Assembly: GCF_000376565.1 (NCBI RefSeq)
Contig: NZ_BARG01000038.1
Location: forward strand, 1-64,000
Length of the DNA stretch: 64,000 nucleotides
Direction of reading: 5' to 3'
Source: Streptomyces hokutonensis
Lineage (GTDB): Bacteria; Actinomycetota; Actinomycetes; Streptomycetales; Streptomycetaceae
Shown here: positions 1 to 10,267 of the stretch, in pieces
How the letters are laid out: every line of letters begins with the position of its first letter
Position numbering within the stretch: position 1 is the stretch's first letter
Position numbers and translations under genes: made by a program
Notes under the pieces: generated by a model
Seen by the model: the letters and a program-made list of their open reading frames with translations, nothing else
What the model was told of the DNA's origin: nothing
The model's database searches: none

Positions 1-24
1 GTGGACCGGTTCGTTGACAGTCAT
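1..24 (-). CDS. treS: Trehalose synthase, N-terminal fragment
   Basis: Only the first eight codons lie in the window (M-T-V-N-E-P-V-H, reading leftwards from an ATG at 24). The ATG overlaps the glgE stop in an ATGA junction, so the two genes are translationally coupled. The peptide matches the start I remember for streptomycete TreS (maltose/trehalose isomerase), and treS follows glgE in the canonical GlgE operon. The identification rests mainly on gene order; the rest of the gene is outside the window. Confidence 0.6.
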
Positions 25-2012
25 GAAGCTCTTGACCCTCCGCTCTGTGTGGACCGCCGGACGTGGAACACGTGCGCGGGAGCCCGGCCGGGTTCCAGAC
101 GCACATAGTTGGTCCTGCCCCACTGATAGGACTCACCCGTCAGTTCGTCGTGCACCGACATGGATTCGTGCGATTCCAGGCCGAGTTGCGGCATGTCCAA
201 CGAGACCGTGGCCTCCTGGGTGTGGTGCGGATCGAGGTTGACGACCACCAGAACCGTGTCCACGCCGGTGGTCTTGCTGTACGCGATCAGAGCGTCGTTG
301 TCCGTCCGGTGGAAGCGGAGATTCCTGAGCCGGCGCAGCGACGGGTGGCGACGCCGGATCGCGTTGAGCGACGCGATGAGGGGAGCGATGCTACGGCCTT
401 CCCGTTCCGCGGACTCCCAGTCGCGGGCGCGGAGTTGGTACTTCTCCGAGTCGAGATACTCCTCGCTGCCCGGCCGGAGAGCGGCGTTCTCGCACAGTTC
501 GTAGCCGCTGTAGACACCCCAGGTGGGGGAGAGCGTCGCGGCGAGTACGGCCCGGAGTTCGAAGGCGGGCCGGCCGCCGTGCTGGAGGAACTCGTGGAGG
601 ATGTCGGGGGTGTTCACGAAGAAGTTGGGCCGCATGTAGGCGGCCGCCTCGCCCGACAACTCACTCAGATATTCGGTGAGTTCCTGTTTGGTGTTGCGCC
701 AGGTGAAGTAGGTGTACGACTGTTGGAAGCCGACCTGGGCGAGGGTGGCCATCATCGCGGGGCGGGTGAACGCCTCGGCCAGGAAGATCACGTCCGGGTC
801 GGTGGCGTTGATGTCGGCGATGACCCGCTCCCAGAACACCACCGGCTTGGTGTGCGGGTTGTCGACGCGGAAGATCCGTACCCCGTGGTCCATCCAGTGC
901 CGCAGCACCCGCAGCGTCTCCGCGATCAGGCCGTCCATGTCCCGGTCGAAGGCGATCGGGTAGATGTCCTGGTACTTCTTCGGCGGGTTCTCCGCGTAGG
1001 CGATGGTGCCGTCGGGGCGGTGGTGGAACCACTCCGGGTGCTTGTCCACCCACGGGTGGTCCGGCGAGCACTGGAGCGCGAAGTCGAGCGCGATCTCCAG
1101 GCCCAGCTCGGTCGCCCGCGCGACGAACGCGTCGAAGTCCTCCAGCGTCCCCAGCCGGGGGTGGATCGCGTCGTGCCCGCCCTCCGGGGAGCCGATCGCC
1201 CAGGGCACGCCGACGTCCTCGGGCCCGGCGGACAACGAATTGTTCGGCCCCTTGCGGAAGGTCGTCCCGATGGGATGGATCGGCGGCAGATAGACGACGT
1301 CGAAGCCCATCGCAGCGATCCCCGCGAGCCGTTTCGCCGCCGTACGGAACGTGCCGTGCGGCTCGGCAGCCGTGCCCTCGGAGCGCGGGAAGAACTCGTA
1401 CCAGGAGCCGTAGAGCGCCCGCTCCCGCTCCACCAGCAACGCGCGCGGCTCCGAAGCCGTCACCAACTCCCGCAGCGGATACCGTTCCAGCGCCCCCTCG
1501 ACCTCCGGCGTCAGCGCCGCGACGAATCGCGTCCCCACCGGGAGTGAGTCGTCGCGGAGAGTCTCCGCGGCGGCCAGCACCGCAGCGCGCGCCGGTCCCT
1601 CGGGCACTCCCGTGGCCGCACGCGCGTGCAGTTCCGCGCCCTCCTCCAGCATCAGGCCGACGTCGATGCCGGCATGGATCTTGATGCGGGCCGCCCGACG
1701 CCAGGTGGCGATGGGATCGCCCCAGGCCTCGACGACGTAGGACCAGCGGCCCGTCGCGTCCGGAGTGACCTCGGTACCCCAGCGGTCGCTGCCGGGGGCG
1801 AGTTCGCGCATCGGGGTCCAAGGTCCGGGGTGGCCGTCGGGGTCGTAGAGGACGACGTTCGCGCCGATCGTGTCGTGGCCCTCGCGGAACACGGTGGCGG
1901 TGACCTCGAACGTCTCACCGACGACCGCCTTCGCCGGGCGCGCGCCGCTGTCCACGGCCGGGCGTACGTCGCGTACCGGAATGCGGCCGATCGGTGCCGG
2001 GGTCGCGTTCAT
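21..2012 (-). CDS. glgE: Alpha-1,4-glucan:maltose-1-phosphate maltosyltransferase
   Basis: GH13_3 enzyme that extends alpha-1,4-glucans with maltose units from maltose-1-phosphate in the cytoplasm. The 663-residue product has the N-terminal DUF3416-type beta-sandwich, then a GH13 barrel. The nucleophile is in FRVDNPH (Asp384) and the acid/base in FLAEAF (Glu413), the positions expected from the S. coelicolor enzyme. I chose the ATG at 2012 because GGAGGTGA lies just upstream; an in-frame GTG at 2051 would add 13 residues that look unlike the family. treS starts on the glgE stop. This is a complete, ordinary copy; the operon continues leftwards beyond the window. Confidence 0.96.
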   Translation of the reverse strand: MNATPAPIGRIPVRDVRPAVDSGARPAKAVVGETFEVTATVFREGHDTIGANVVLYDPDGHPGPWTPMRELAPGSDRWGTEVTPDATGRWSYVVEAWGDPIATWRRAARIKIHAGIDVGLMLEEGAELHARAATGVPEGPARAAVLAAAETLRDDSLPVGTRFVAALTPEVEGALERYPLRELVTASEPRALLVERERALYGSWYEFFPRSEGTAAEPHGTFRTAAKRLAGIAAMGFDVVYLPPIHPIGTTFRKGPNNSLSAGPEDVGVPWAIGSPEGGHDAIHPRLGTLEDFDAFVARATELGLEIALDFALQCSPDHPWVDKHPEWFHHRPDGTIAYAENPPKKYQDIYPIAFDRDMDGLIAETLRVLRHWMDHGVRIFRVDNPHTKPVVFWERVIADINATDPDVIFLAEAFTRPAMMATLAQVGFQQSYTYFTWRNTKQELTEYLSELSGEAAAYMRPNFFVNTPDILHEFLQHGGRPAFELRAVLAATLSPTWGVYSGYELCENAALRPGSEEYLDSEKYQLRARDWESAEREGRSIAPLIASLNAIRRRHPSLRRLRNLRFHRTDNDALIAYSKTTGVDTVLVVVNLDPHHTQEATVSLDMPQLGLESHESMSVHDELTGESYQWGRTNYVRLEPGRAPAHVFHVRRSTQSGGSRAS

Positions 2013-2085
2013 GGGTCTCACCTCCGCCGTGCTCGTGGCCGGGCTGTTCACCCGGTGGGGGGGCCAAGCTGCGCCGGAAAGGGGA

Positions 2086-2400
2086 CTACCTTCCGGCCGG
2101 GGAACGCCGGTCGACGGTGACGGCGGCGGTGACGGGCGGCCCGCGGTGTACGACGGCCGTCGCCTGGGGGCGTCCGTTCTGCTCCTGGAGGTACGAGCCC
2201 ACGCTGCTGCGCAGATAGCGTTCGGCGGCTTCCGCGGCCTCGCGCGCGCAGCGCTTCCCCATCAGCACGCACAGGGTGTAGCCCGAGTCCTCGAAGGTGG
2301 CCCGTACCGTCCGGTCGCCCGGCGACGCGAGCATCACGCGTTCCCACGCCCGGTAGCGCCGCAGTTGGCGGGCCACCTCGGCCTTGGCGGGTAGCAGCAT
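2086..2400 (-). CDS. DUF5133 domain protein
   Basis: A 104-residue protein beginning MLLPAKAEVARQL, a start typical of the streptomycete DUF5133 family. The first 60 residues are the conserved part (basic, helical, with RYRAWERV and a GYTLCVLMGKR segment); the tail is variable. Members are small cytoplasmic proteins of unknown function. I chose the ATG at 2400, preceded by GGAAGGTGA; a longer reading frame to 2502 adds a low-complexity basic leader. It lies upstream of glgE on the same strand with a 73-bp gap and may share its transcript. Confidence 0.8.
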   Translation of the reverse strand: MLLPAKAEVARQLRRYRAWERVMLASPGDRTVRATFEDSGYTLCVLMGKRCAREAAEAAERYLRSSVGSYLQEQNGRPQATAVVHRGPPVTAAVTVDRRSPAGR

Positions 2401-2698
2401 GGCGCTGTTCACCTTCCGCCTCGGCGGACCGCGTTTCCCGACCGTCGGGTGGCGGCCGTGCGCGGAGCGGCATGGCTCCGGCACGGCAGTCGAGGCTTTC
2501 ACTCATGGTGCACAGGTGATGACCAAGCGTCTTGTTGGATCTTCAACTACCTCATGGGCCGCTCGTGTTGCACGAATGGCCTAGCGCTCGCACTCTGGAG
2601 ATGACTCAGAAGCGATCAGTGCTCACGCTTCGTGTTCGGGGCCCCGGCCCCGCAGGGCGAGGGGAAGCGCGAGCTTCGCCGGTAGGGAGCCAACGAAG
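2401..2698. other. Divergent intergenic region
   Basis: About 300 bp between two divergent genes. It must hold promoters for the DUF5133/glgE direction and for the GHKL-like/glgX direction. I see a GGGAGCC ribosome-binding site before 2699 and a GC-rich inverted segment around 2638-2665, but no promoter that I would place with confidence and no convincing small gene. Confidence 0.4.
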
Positions 2699-3198
2699 AT
2701 GAAGACCGCAGTGCCCTGCTACTACCACCTCGACGTGGAAGTCAGTCCGGAACGGGTCGGGCAGGTCGGACGCATCCTGGCCGCCCATCTCCGCCTCTGG
2801 GACCTGGAGATTCTCGTGAAACCCGTCTGCCGCGGCGCCGAGCTGCTGCTGCGGGCCATCGACGAGCACGCCACGGACAAGGACACGTCGATCGAGCTCT
2901 GGTGGAACGGTCAGCACCTGATCACCGCGATCGGCGACAACGACCGCGATCTGCGCCCGGACCAGGATCTGCGCGCCTGCCTCGCCCGGATCGCCGCGAT
3001 GAGCGACGGCTGGGGCTGCTGCGCCACCGACACCGGAAGCAAGGTCATCTGGTTCTCGCAGCGCGCCCCCAGCGGCGAACGCGTCCCGCGCGTCCCGAGG
3101 ACACCCGCGCCGCGCCTGCGGGAGATGCTGGACCTTCCCCGCGAGGTACCGGCCGCGCTGCCGGCCCGTCCGACGCACGGCGTCCTGGAGGACGCCCG

Positions 3199-3202
<4 letters not shown>
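2699..3202 (+). CDS. Degenerate GHKL (RsbW-like) ATPase-fold protein
   Basis: A 167-residue protein with the layout of the streptomycete RsbW/SpoIIAB-like anti-sigma kinase group. The N-box-like helix is at 48-57, the G1-like strand ends in IGD (Asp80), and the usual WG...GK.VWF end appears as WG (105-106) and K115-VIWF. The N-box asparagine is replaced by Arg52 (ELLLRA instead of ELVTNA), so Mg-ATP binding and kinase activity are doubtful. The residues after about 125 are proline/arginine-rich. Its TGA overlaps the GTG of glgX, so it is coupled to a glycogen-debranching gene. Function unknown; a partner-binding regulator is my inference. Confidence 0.65.
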
Positions 3203-5334
<2,132 letters not shown>

Positions 5335-5352
5335 GGGTCAGGCGGCCGGGCC

Positions 5353-5400
5353 GTGTCCGCGAAGTTGCCCCCAGCCCCGCGACGCCCGGCACTCCTCCAG
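5353..5400. repeat. Dispersed intergenic repeat fragment A
   Basis: The segment contains GTGTCCGCGAAGT (5353-5365) followed by CCCCCAGCC and CGACGCCCGGCA. The same 13-mer recurs at 13874-13886, and the second part recurs in inverse orientation at 13971-14003. Such GC-rich elements are scattered in Streptomyces intergenic DNA. It lies between the convergent glgX and VOC genes, where it could also act in termination; I see no clean terminator hairpin here. Confidence 0.5.
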
Positions 5401-5463
5401 CCTTCGGCCGGGAGACCCCCGGAGCACTGACCGGACGCCGCGGGGCCCACCCGGCGCTGAGTC

Positions 5464-6267
5464 TCAGGGGGCGCCGCGCGAGGTCACCGTGAACTGGGCG
5501 CCGTCCGGGTCGCGCAGTACGGCCTCGTGGGCGTTCTCCCGCAGGATGCTCCCGCCGTGCGACGCCGCGACCCGGGCGCAGGACCGGATGTCCGAGACCG
5601 CGAAGTGGACCTGCCAGTGCGGGCGGACGGTCGGGTCCGGAGCCGCCTCCAGCGCGCCCGACTCGATCCGCGCCACGACGTTGCCGCCGCTGCGCAGGAC
5701 GACCTCGCCGCCCTCGTAACGGACCTCGCAGCTCGCCGGGTCCGCCGACGCCCAGTCGAGGACCTCGCCGTAGAAGATCGCCGCGTCGAAGGCGTCCCGG
5801 GTGTGCAGGCGGACGAAGGCCGGGGCCGAGCGGCGCCAGGTCTCCCAGCCGCCCATGAGGTCGCCCTCCCAGATGCCGAAGGTCGCGCCGTCCCGGTCAC
5901 CGAGCAGCGCTGCGCGGCCGGGCGGGAAGGAGAGCGGGCCCACGGCGACCGTGGCGCCGCGCTCGCGGACCCGGGCCGCGGCCACATCCGCGTCGGGCAC
6001 AGCGAAATACGGCGTCCAGGCCACCGGGATCTGCCACATCGAGGCCACCGCGCCCAGGCCGGCCACCGGAATGTCGTTCGCCGTGGCGATCCGGAACTGG
6101 TCGCCGAGCCGCGCCGAGCGCCACTTCCAGCCGAACACGGCCTCGTAGAACGCCTCGGTGGTCTCCACGTCGCGGCTCGTGAGACTCACCCAGCAGGGGG
6201 CGCCGAACATCGAACGGGTGGAGACGGCGTCCGGCTCACCGGGGGACGGATTCCTGTCGTGGTTCAT
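5464..6267 (-). CDS. Two-domain VOC (glyoxalase/bleomycin-resistance) family protein
   Basis: A 267-residue cytoplasmic protein made of two vicinal-oxygen-chelate domains (about 15-130 and 140-265), each beginning with an F/W-x-x-L-x-T-R-D type strand and followed by EAFYEAVFGW or AAIFYGEVLDW. This arrangement matches the group annotated as hydroxylases or glyoxalase-like proteins in Streptomyces; the substrate cannot be read from the sequence. I took the ATG at 6267 (GGAGA upstream at modest distance); a GTG at 6303 is an alternative. It is divergent from the MarR gene and may be a target of the operator at 6382-6402. Confidence 0.8.
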   Translation of the reverse strand: MNHDRNPSPGEPDAVSTRSMFGAPCWVSLTSRDVETTEAFYEAVFGWKWRSARLGDQFRIATANDIPVAGLGAVASMWQIPVAWTPYFAVPDADVAAARVRERGATVAVGPLSFPPGRAALLGDRDGATFGIWEGDLMGGWETWRRSAPAFVRLHTRDAFDAAIFYGEVLDWASADPASCEVRYEGGEVVLRSGGNVVARIESGALEAAPDPTVRPHWQVHFAVSDIRSCARVAASHGGSILRENAHEAVLRDPDGAQFTVTSRGAP

Positions 6268-6381
6268 GGCAGTCGCGTTCCGATCTCCTGGACCGGCGGC
6301 CACCGGTCTCCCTCTCAGTGTCCAACCGGAATCGGTCCCGCTGCCTCCCGAGCGGGTGTCTTGACCATCCTTTTGGGTTAG

Positions 6382-6402
6382 TTACCTCTGCTAAAGAGGT
6401 AA
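6382..6402. promoter_or_regulatory. Perfect inverted repeat, probable MarR operator
   Basis: TTACCTCT (6382-6389) and AGAGGTAA (6395-6402) form a perfect 8-bp inverted repeat with a 5-bp spacer. It lies 9 bp before the GTG of the MarR gene, in the divergent space with the VOC gene, where autoregulatory MarR sites are usual. The right arm includes AGAGG, the best Shine-Dalgarno candidate, so binding or an mRNA hairpin would also hide the ribosome site. Confidence 0.65.
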
Positions 6403-6411
6403 TCTCCGGGA

Positions 6412-6867
6412 GTGGAGACGGAGAAATTCCCGGAAGAGCTGGCCGACGCGCTCGTCGGGGTCCAGCGGCTGATCCGCAGGCGACTGCGGAGCGAGATGAC
6501 CATGCCGCGACTGCGCGGCGCCGAGGTGGAGCTGCTGCGCCTGGTCGAGGTCCGGCCCGGCATCGGCATCTCGGAGGCGGCCAAGGAGCTGTTCCTCGCG
6601 AGCAACTCGGTGTCGACGCTCGTCAACCAGCTCGTCCGGGACGGCTTCATGATCCGCGAGACGGACCCCGCCGACCGGCGCGCCGCCCGCCTCCAGCTCA
6701 CCGAGACGGCCAAGACCCGCCTCGGCGACTGGCACGCACGGCGCGCGGCCCTCGTACGGGCGCAGGTCGACCGTCTCGACCAGGCGGACCGGGACGCGCT
6801 GCGTGCGGCGATCCCGGCCCTGCACCAGTTGGCCGTCAATCTGCACGAGGAGGCCGAGGACTCATGA
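6412..6867 (+). CDS. MarR-family transcriptional regulator
   Basis: A 151-residue winged-helix regulator. The recognition helix region is ISEAAKELFLASNSVSTLVNQL (split by the turn at about 55-75), followed by the wing with DPADRRAARLQLT, the MarR hallmark. It is the first gene of an operon with an ABC ATPase and permease; its TGA overlaps the ATPase ATG. The architecture (MarR plus DrrAB-like exporter) suggests a repressor that is released by a toxic ligand exported by the pump. The perfect repeat at 6382-6402 is its likely operator. Confidence 0.9.
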   Translation: METEKFPEELADALVGVQRLIRRRLRSEMTMPRLRGAEVELLRLVEVRPGIGISEAAKELFLASNSVSTLVNQLVRDGFMIRETDPADRRAARLQLTETAKTRLGDWHARRAALVRAQVDRLDQADRDALRAAIPALHQLAVNLHEEAEDS

Positions 6868-7724
6868 CGCAGGACACCGCCGCCGAGCGGTCCGCAGCCG
6901 TCAGCTGCACCCGGCTCGCCTATTCCTTCGGCGAGACCACCGCGGTGGACGGGCTCGACCTGTCCGTGGGGGAGGGTGAGGTCTTCGGACTGCTCGGCCC
7001 CAACGGCGCCGGAAAGACCACGGCCATCCGCTGTATCACCACCCTGCTCCCGGTCCCGGCGGGCATGGTGCACGTCTTCGGCCACGACACGGCCAAGGAA
7101 CAGATGTCGGTGCGCCGTATGCTCGGCTACGTCCCGCAGCAGCTGTCCGCCGACAGCGGGCTCACCGGCCGTGAGAACGTCGCTCTCTTCGCCCGCGTCT
7201 TCGACGTCCCGCGCAGAGAACGCGCCGCCCGCGTCGCCCAGGCGCTGCGGGCCGTCGACCTCACCGATGCCGCCGACCGGCTCGCCAACACCTACTCCGG
7301 CGGTATGGTCCGCCGCCTCGAACTCGCGCAGGCGCTGGTCAGTGCACCCCGGCTGCTCATCCTCGACGAGCCCACCATCGGCCTCGACCCGATCGCCCGC
7401 ACGAGTGTGTGGGAGCACATCAACGCCGTGCGCGAGGCCACCGGCATGACCGTCCTGGTCACCACCCACTACATGGACGAGGCCGACCAGTACTGCGACC
7501 GCGTCGGCCTGATGCACCGCGGCCGCATCCGCGCCCTGGGCACCCCGGTCCAGCTCCGTGAGGGCCTCGGCGAACGCCGCCGCGCCGACGGAGCGCCCGC
7601 CACCGATCCGCTGCCCACCCTCGAGGACGTCTTCCGGGACATCGCCGGCAGCGGTCTCGAAGACCAGTCAGGAGGTTTCCGCGATGTCCGAAGCACCCGC
7701 CGCACCGCGAACCGCGTCGGCTGA
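6864..7724 (+). CDS. ABC exporter ATP-binding protein (DrrA-like)
   Basis: A 286-residue ABC ATPase. Walker A GPNGAGKT is at 45-52, the signature YSGGM at 144-148 and Walker B LILDEP at 165-170, with a DrrA-type C-terminal extension. The signature has YSGGM in place of LSGGQ, which is common in the DrrA/CcmA group of daunorubicin-resistance and ABC-2 exporters. ATG at 6864 overlaps the MarR stop. The 3' end overlaps the permease start by about 40 bp, so the two subunits are coupled. Likely exports a hydrophobic compound; the substrate is unknown. Confidence 0.93.
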   Translation: MTQDTAAERSAAVSCTRLAYSFGETTAVDGLDLSVGEGEVFGLLGPNGAGKTTAIRCITTLLPVPAGMVHVFGHDTAKEQMSVRRMLGYVPQQLSADSGLTGRENVALFARVFDVPRRERAARVAQALRAVDLTDAADRLANTYSGGMVRRLELAQALVSAPRLLILDEPTIGLDPIARTSVWEHINAVREATGMTVLVTTHYMDEADQYCDRVGLMHRGRIRALGTPVQLREGLGERRRADGAPATDPLPTLEDVFRDIAGSGLEDQSGGFRDVRSTRRTANRVG

Positions 7725-8544
7725 CCCCGCCCCCGAGTACGACCTGAACCTGCTGCTCACCCCGCCCCAACCCCGGTCCGGCTGGCGCCTGTTGCCCGCC
7801 CGCGTCATCGCGATGTGCGCGGTCGAACTCCAGAAACTCCGGCACGACCGCACCGAGTTGTACACCCGGGCCGTCCAACCGGCCCTCTGGCTGCTGATCT
7901 TCGGCCAGACCTTCACCCGCATCAAGGCGATCCCCACCGGGGGCATTGCCTACATCGACTACCTCGCCCCGGGCATCATCGCCCAGTCCGCGATGTTCAT
8001 CGCCATCTTCTACGGCATCCAGATCATCTGGGAACGCGACGCCGGCATCCTCAACAAGCTCCTCGTCACCCCCACCCCGCGCTCGGCGCTGATCACCGGC
8101 AAGGCCTTCGCGGCCGGAGTGAAGTCACTGATCCAGGCCGTCGTCGTGGTCGTCATCGCCGCGATCCTCGGAGTCGCGCTGACCTGGAACCCGCTGAAGC
8201 TGATCGGCGTCGGGGCGATCGTGATCCTCGGCTCCGCCTTCTTCTCCTGTCTCTCGATGACCATCGCCGGCATCGTGCTCAGCAGGGACCGGCTGATGGG
8301 TTTCGGACAGGCGATCACCATGCCGCTGTTCTTCGGCTCCAACGCCCTCTACCCGGTGGCGATCATGCCCGGTTGGCTGCAGGCGGTGAGCAAGGCGAAC
8401 CCGCTCAGCTACGAAGTGGACGCGCTGCGCGGGCTGCTGCTCGGCACCCCGTCCCATGTCGGCACCGACTTCGCCGTCCTGCTGGTGGCCGCCGCACTGG
8501 GCATCGCGGCCGCCTCCTCCCTGCTCGGACGGCTGGCCCGCTGA
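7684..8544 (+). CDS. ABC-2 type exporter permease (DrrB-like)
   Basis: A 286-residue membrane protein with a cytoplasmic N-terminal region (about 1-60) and six predicted membrane segments, including LWLLIFGQTF, the stretch around FIAIFYGIQII, AVVVVVIAAILGV, AIVILGSAFFSCL and a last one near LLVAAALGIAAAS. The ABC-2 signature WERDAGILNKLLVTP is clear. Start ATG at 7684 has AGGAGG 10 bp upstream, inside the 3' end of the ATPase gene. Works with the preceding ATPase as a DrrAB-type efflux pump. Confidence 0.92.
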   Translation: MSEAPAAPRTASADPAPEYDLNLLLTPPQPRSGWRLLPARVIAMCAVELQKLRHDRTELYTRAVQPALWLLIFGQTFTRIKAIPTGGIAYIDYLAPGIIAQSAMFIAIFYGIQIIWERDAGILNKLLVTPTPRSALITGKAFAAGVKSLIQAVVVVVIAAILGVALTWNPLKLIGVGAIVILGSAFFSCLSMTIAGIVLSRDRLMGFGQAITMPLFFGSNALYPVAIMPGWLQAVSKANPLSYEVDALRGLLLGTPSHVGTDFAVLLVAAALGIAAASSLLGRLAR

Positions 8545-8620
8545 TCTTGCCGGGGACGTGATGTGCGGCACGCCCCCGGCCACGGTTCGGTGGCCGGAAA
8601 CCGGATTCCTGCTGCGCACG

Positions 8621-8639
8621 GCTTGATCAGTGATCAAGC
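8621..8639. promoter_or_regulatory. Perfect 19-bp palindrome, putative operator
   Basis: GCTTGATCA and TGATCAAGC flank one base, giving a perfect 9-bp inverted repeat. It lies about 35 bp upstream of the likely -35 box of the next gene. No regulator adjoins it, so the binding protein is unknown. Confidence 0.5.
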
Positions 8640-8674
8640 GGGCGAAAACGCTGGCCACAGCGCATTCTGCTCAT

Positions 8675-8704
8675 TTGACAGTGCGCTGAGCACACAGATA
8701 GGAA
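8675..8704 (+). promoter_or_regulatory. Probable housekeeping promoter
   Basis: TTGACA (8675-8680), 18 bp, TAGGAA (8699-8704). The -35 is a perfect match to the sigma-70 consensus and the -10 fits the TAGnnT-like form seen in Streptomyces. It would transcribe the gene starting at 8734. Confidence 0.55.
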
Positions 8705-8733
8705 GCAGCTCTCTGAGGTCGAGAGGGTGCATT

Positions 8734-9249
8734 GTGTACGAGCCGAACGTGGTCGGGGACTGGCACGAGTACGACGAACATGCCGGTCTGCGTGTCCGCG
8801 TCCACAGCCTGGCGGCAGCCGAGCCGCCGCGCGGACGCGACGACGCCGCCGAAGGGCTGACGTACTTCACTCTCCGTGTCACCGTCGAGAACCGCGGCGC
8901 CCGGCATCTCGGCATCCACCTGGAGGACGGGCAGATCGACATCAGGGTCGGCCCGGACGGCGAGAGCGCCTTCATCGACTGGCGCAGCTCGCAGTTCATC
9001 GAGGGCTTCGACGTCTATCCGCTGCGCCGCGCCACCGCCGTCCTGTACGCCGCCGGCCCGGAGGCCTCCCTGACCCAGGTCGACGTACAGGTGCAGCTGC
9101 GGGTCGAGGAGGAGTGGACCGAGCGGCGCCTGTGGGCGGGCGGCATCGGGCTGTGCGAGGAGGCCGTCGCGGCCGGTGCCGGGCGGGACGGCCTGGCGCA
9201 CCAGGTGAGCAAGTTCCTCCGCGACCAGGCGGAACCCGGCACCCCCTGA
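8734..9249 (+). CDS. Conserved streptomycete hypothetical protein
   Basis: A 171-residue acidic protein without signal peptide or membrane segment. The middle (about 40-130) reads as a beta-rich domain with LTYFTLRVTVENRG and HLEDGQIDIRV, resembling DUF4352-like or Ig-like folds that compare properties of bound partners, followed by a helical C-terminus. I chose the GTG at 8734, preceded by GAGAGGG. It stands alone, convergent with hemC. Function unknown; I do not recognise a catalytic motif. Confidence 0.7.
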   Translation: MYEPNVVGDWHEYDEHAGLRVRVHSLAAAEPPRGRDDAAEGLTYFTLRVTVENRGARHLGIHLEDGQIDIRVGPDGESAFIDWRSSQFIEGFDVYPLRRATAVLYAAGPEASLTQVDVQVQLRVEEEWTERRLWAGGIGLCEEAVAAGAGRDGLAHQVSKFLRDQAEPGTP

Positions 9250-9261
9250 ACCTTTCGGGCG

Positions 9262-10197
9262 TCAGTGCGGGATGCCGTCGATGATCTCGCGGGCGCCCTG
9301 CCGCAGCAGCGCCACCGCCACCGACGTGCCGAGCGTCGCCGGGTCCAGCCGGCCCGCCCACTCGTGCGCGTTGAGCCGGGTCTTGCCGTCCGGGGTGAAC
9401 ACACAGGCGCGCAGCGACAGTTCACCGCTCCGGTCGACCTGGGCGTACCCGGCGATCGGACTGTTGCAGTGCCCCTGGAGGACGTGCAGGAACATGCGCT
9501 CCGCCGTCGCCTCACGATGCGTCTCGGGGTGACCGAGCCCGCTGATCGTGTCGATGACGTTGGTGTCGCCCTCACGGCACTGCAGGGCGAGGATGCCCGC
9601 GCCGATCGGCGGCATCATCGCCTCGGCGGACAGCACCTCGGTGGCCGCGTCCAGCCGGTCGATGCGCTCCAGGCCCGACATCGCGACCAGCAGCGCGTCC
9701 GCCTCGCCCGCCGCGAGCTTCTCCAGCCGCCGGTTGACGTTGCCGCGGAACGGCACGCACTGCAACTCCGGGTGCGTGGCGGCGAGTTGTGCGACCCGGC
9801 GGACCGAGGAGGTGCCGACGCGGGTACCGGCGGGCAACTCGTCGAGGGTCAGCCCGCCCGGGTGGATCAGGGCGTCGCGGATGTCGTCCCGCTTCAGGAA
9901 CGCGGCGAACGTCGTGCCGGCGGGCAGCGGGCGGTCGGCGGGCACGTCCTTCATGCAGTGCACCGCGAGATCCGCCTCACCCGCGAGCAGCGCGGCGTCC
10001 ACCTCCTTGGTGAACGCCCCCTTGCCCTCGACGGCGGACAGGTTCCCCATCCACTTGTCGCCGGTCGTCTTCACCGGCACGACCTCGGTGCGCACCTGCG
10101 GATGAAGGATGGCCAACTCGGCGCGGACACGCTCCACTTGGGCCAGCGCCATGGGCGAGTCGCGGGAGACGATTCGGATCAGTTCGGGCACGGACAT
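9262..10197 (-). CDS. hemC: Hydroxymethylbilane synthase (porphobilinogen deaminase)
   Basis: A 311-residue cytoplasmic enzyme that condenses four porphobilinogens into hydroxymethylbilane in tetrapyrrole synthesis. The dipyrromethane-cofactor cysteine is Cys244 (QGHCNSPIAGYAQ) and the catalytic aspartate is Asp84 (CMKDVP). Start ATG at 10197 is the only one before the conserved LIRIVSRDSPMALAQ strand. It is not next to hemA, hemB or hemD, so this is an orphan gene and could be a second copy; the window cannot show whether another hemC exists. Confidence 0.93.
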   Translation of the reverse strand: MSVPELIRIVSRDSPMALAQVERVRAELAILHPQVRTEVVPVKTTGDKWMGNLSAVEGKGAFTKEVDAALLAGEADLAVHCMKDVPADRPLPAGTTFAAFLKRDDIRDALIHPGGLTLDELPAGTRVGTSSVRRVAQLAATHPELQCVPFRGNVNRRLEKLAAGEADALLVAMSGLERIDRLDAATEVLSAEAMMPPIGAGILALQCREGDTNVIDTISGLGHPETHREATAERMFLHVLQGHCNSPIAGYAQVDRSGELSLRACVFTPDGKTRLNAHEWAGRLDPATLGTSVAVALLRQGAREIIDGIPH

Positions 10198-10267
10198 GCC
10201 GACACGATAGACCTTCCGGCACCCCGCCGTGGACCGGACCCCGCACCCGGCGGGAGTGACATACGCG

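Noticed and set aside
63..1547. Long plus-strand frame opposite glgE
   Set aside because: It mirrors the codons of glgE, is Arg/Val-rich without family motifs, and lacks a ribosome site; a GC-bias shadow.
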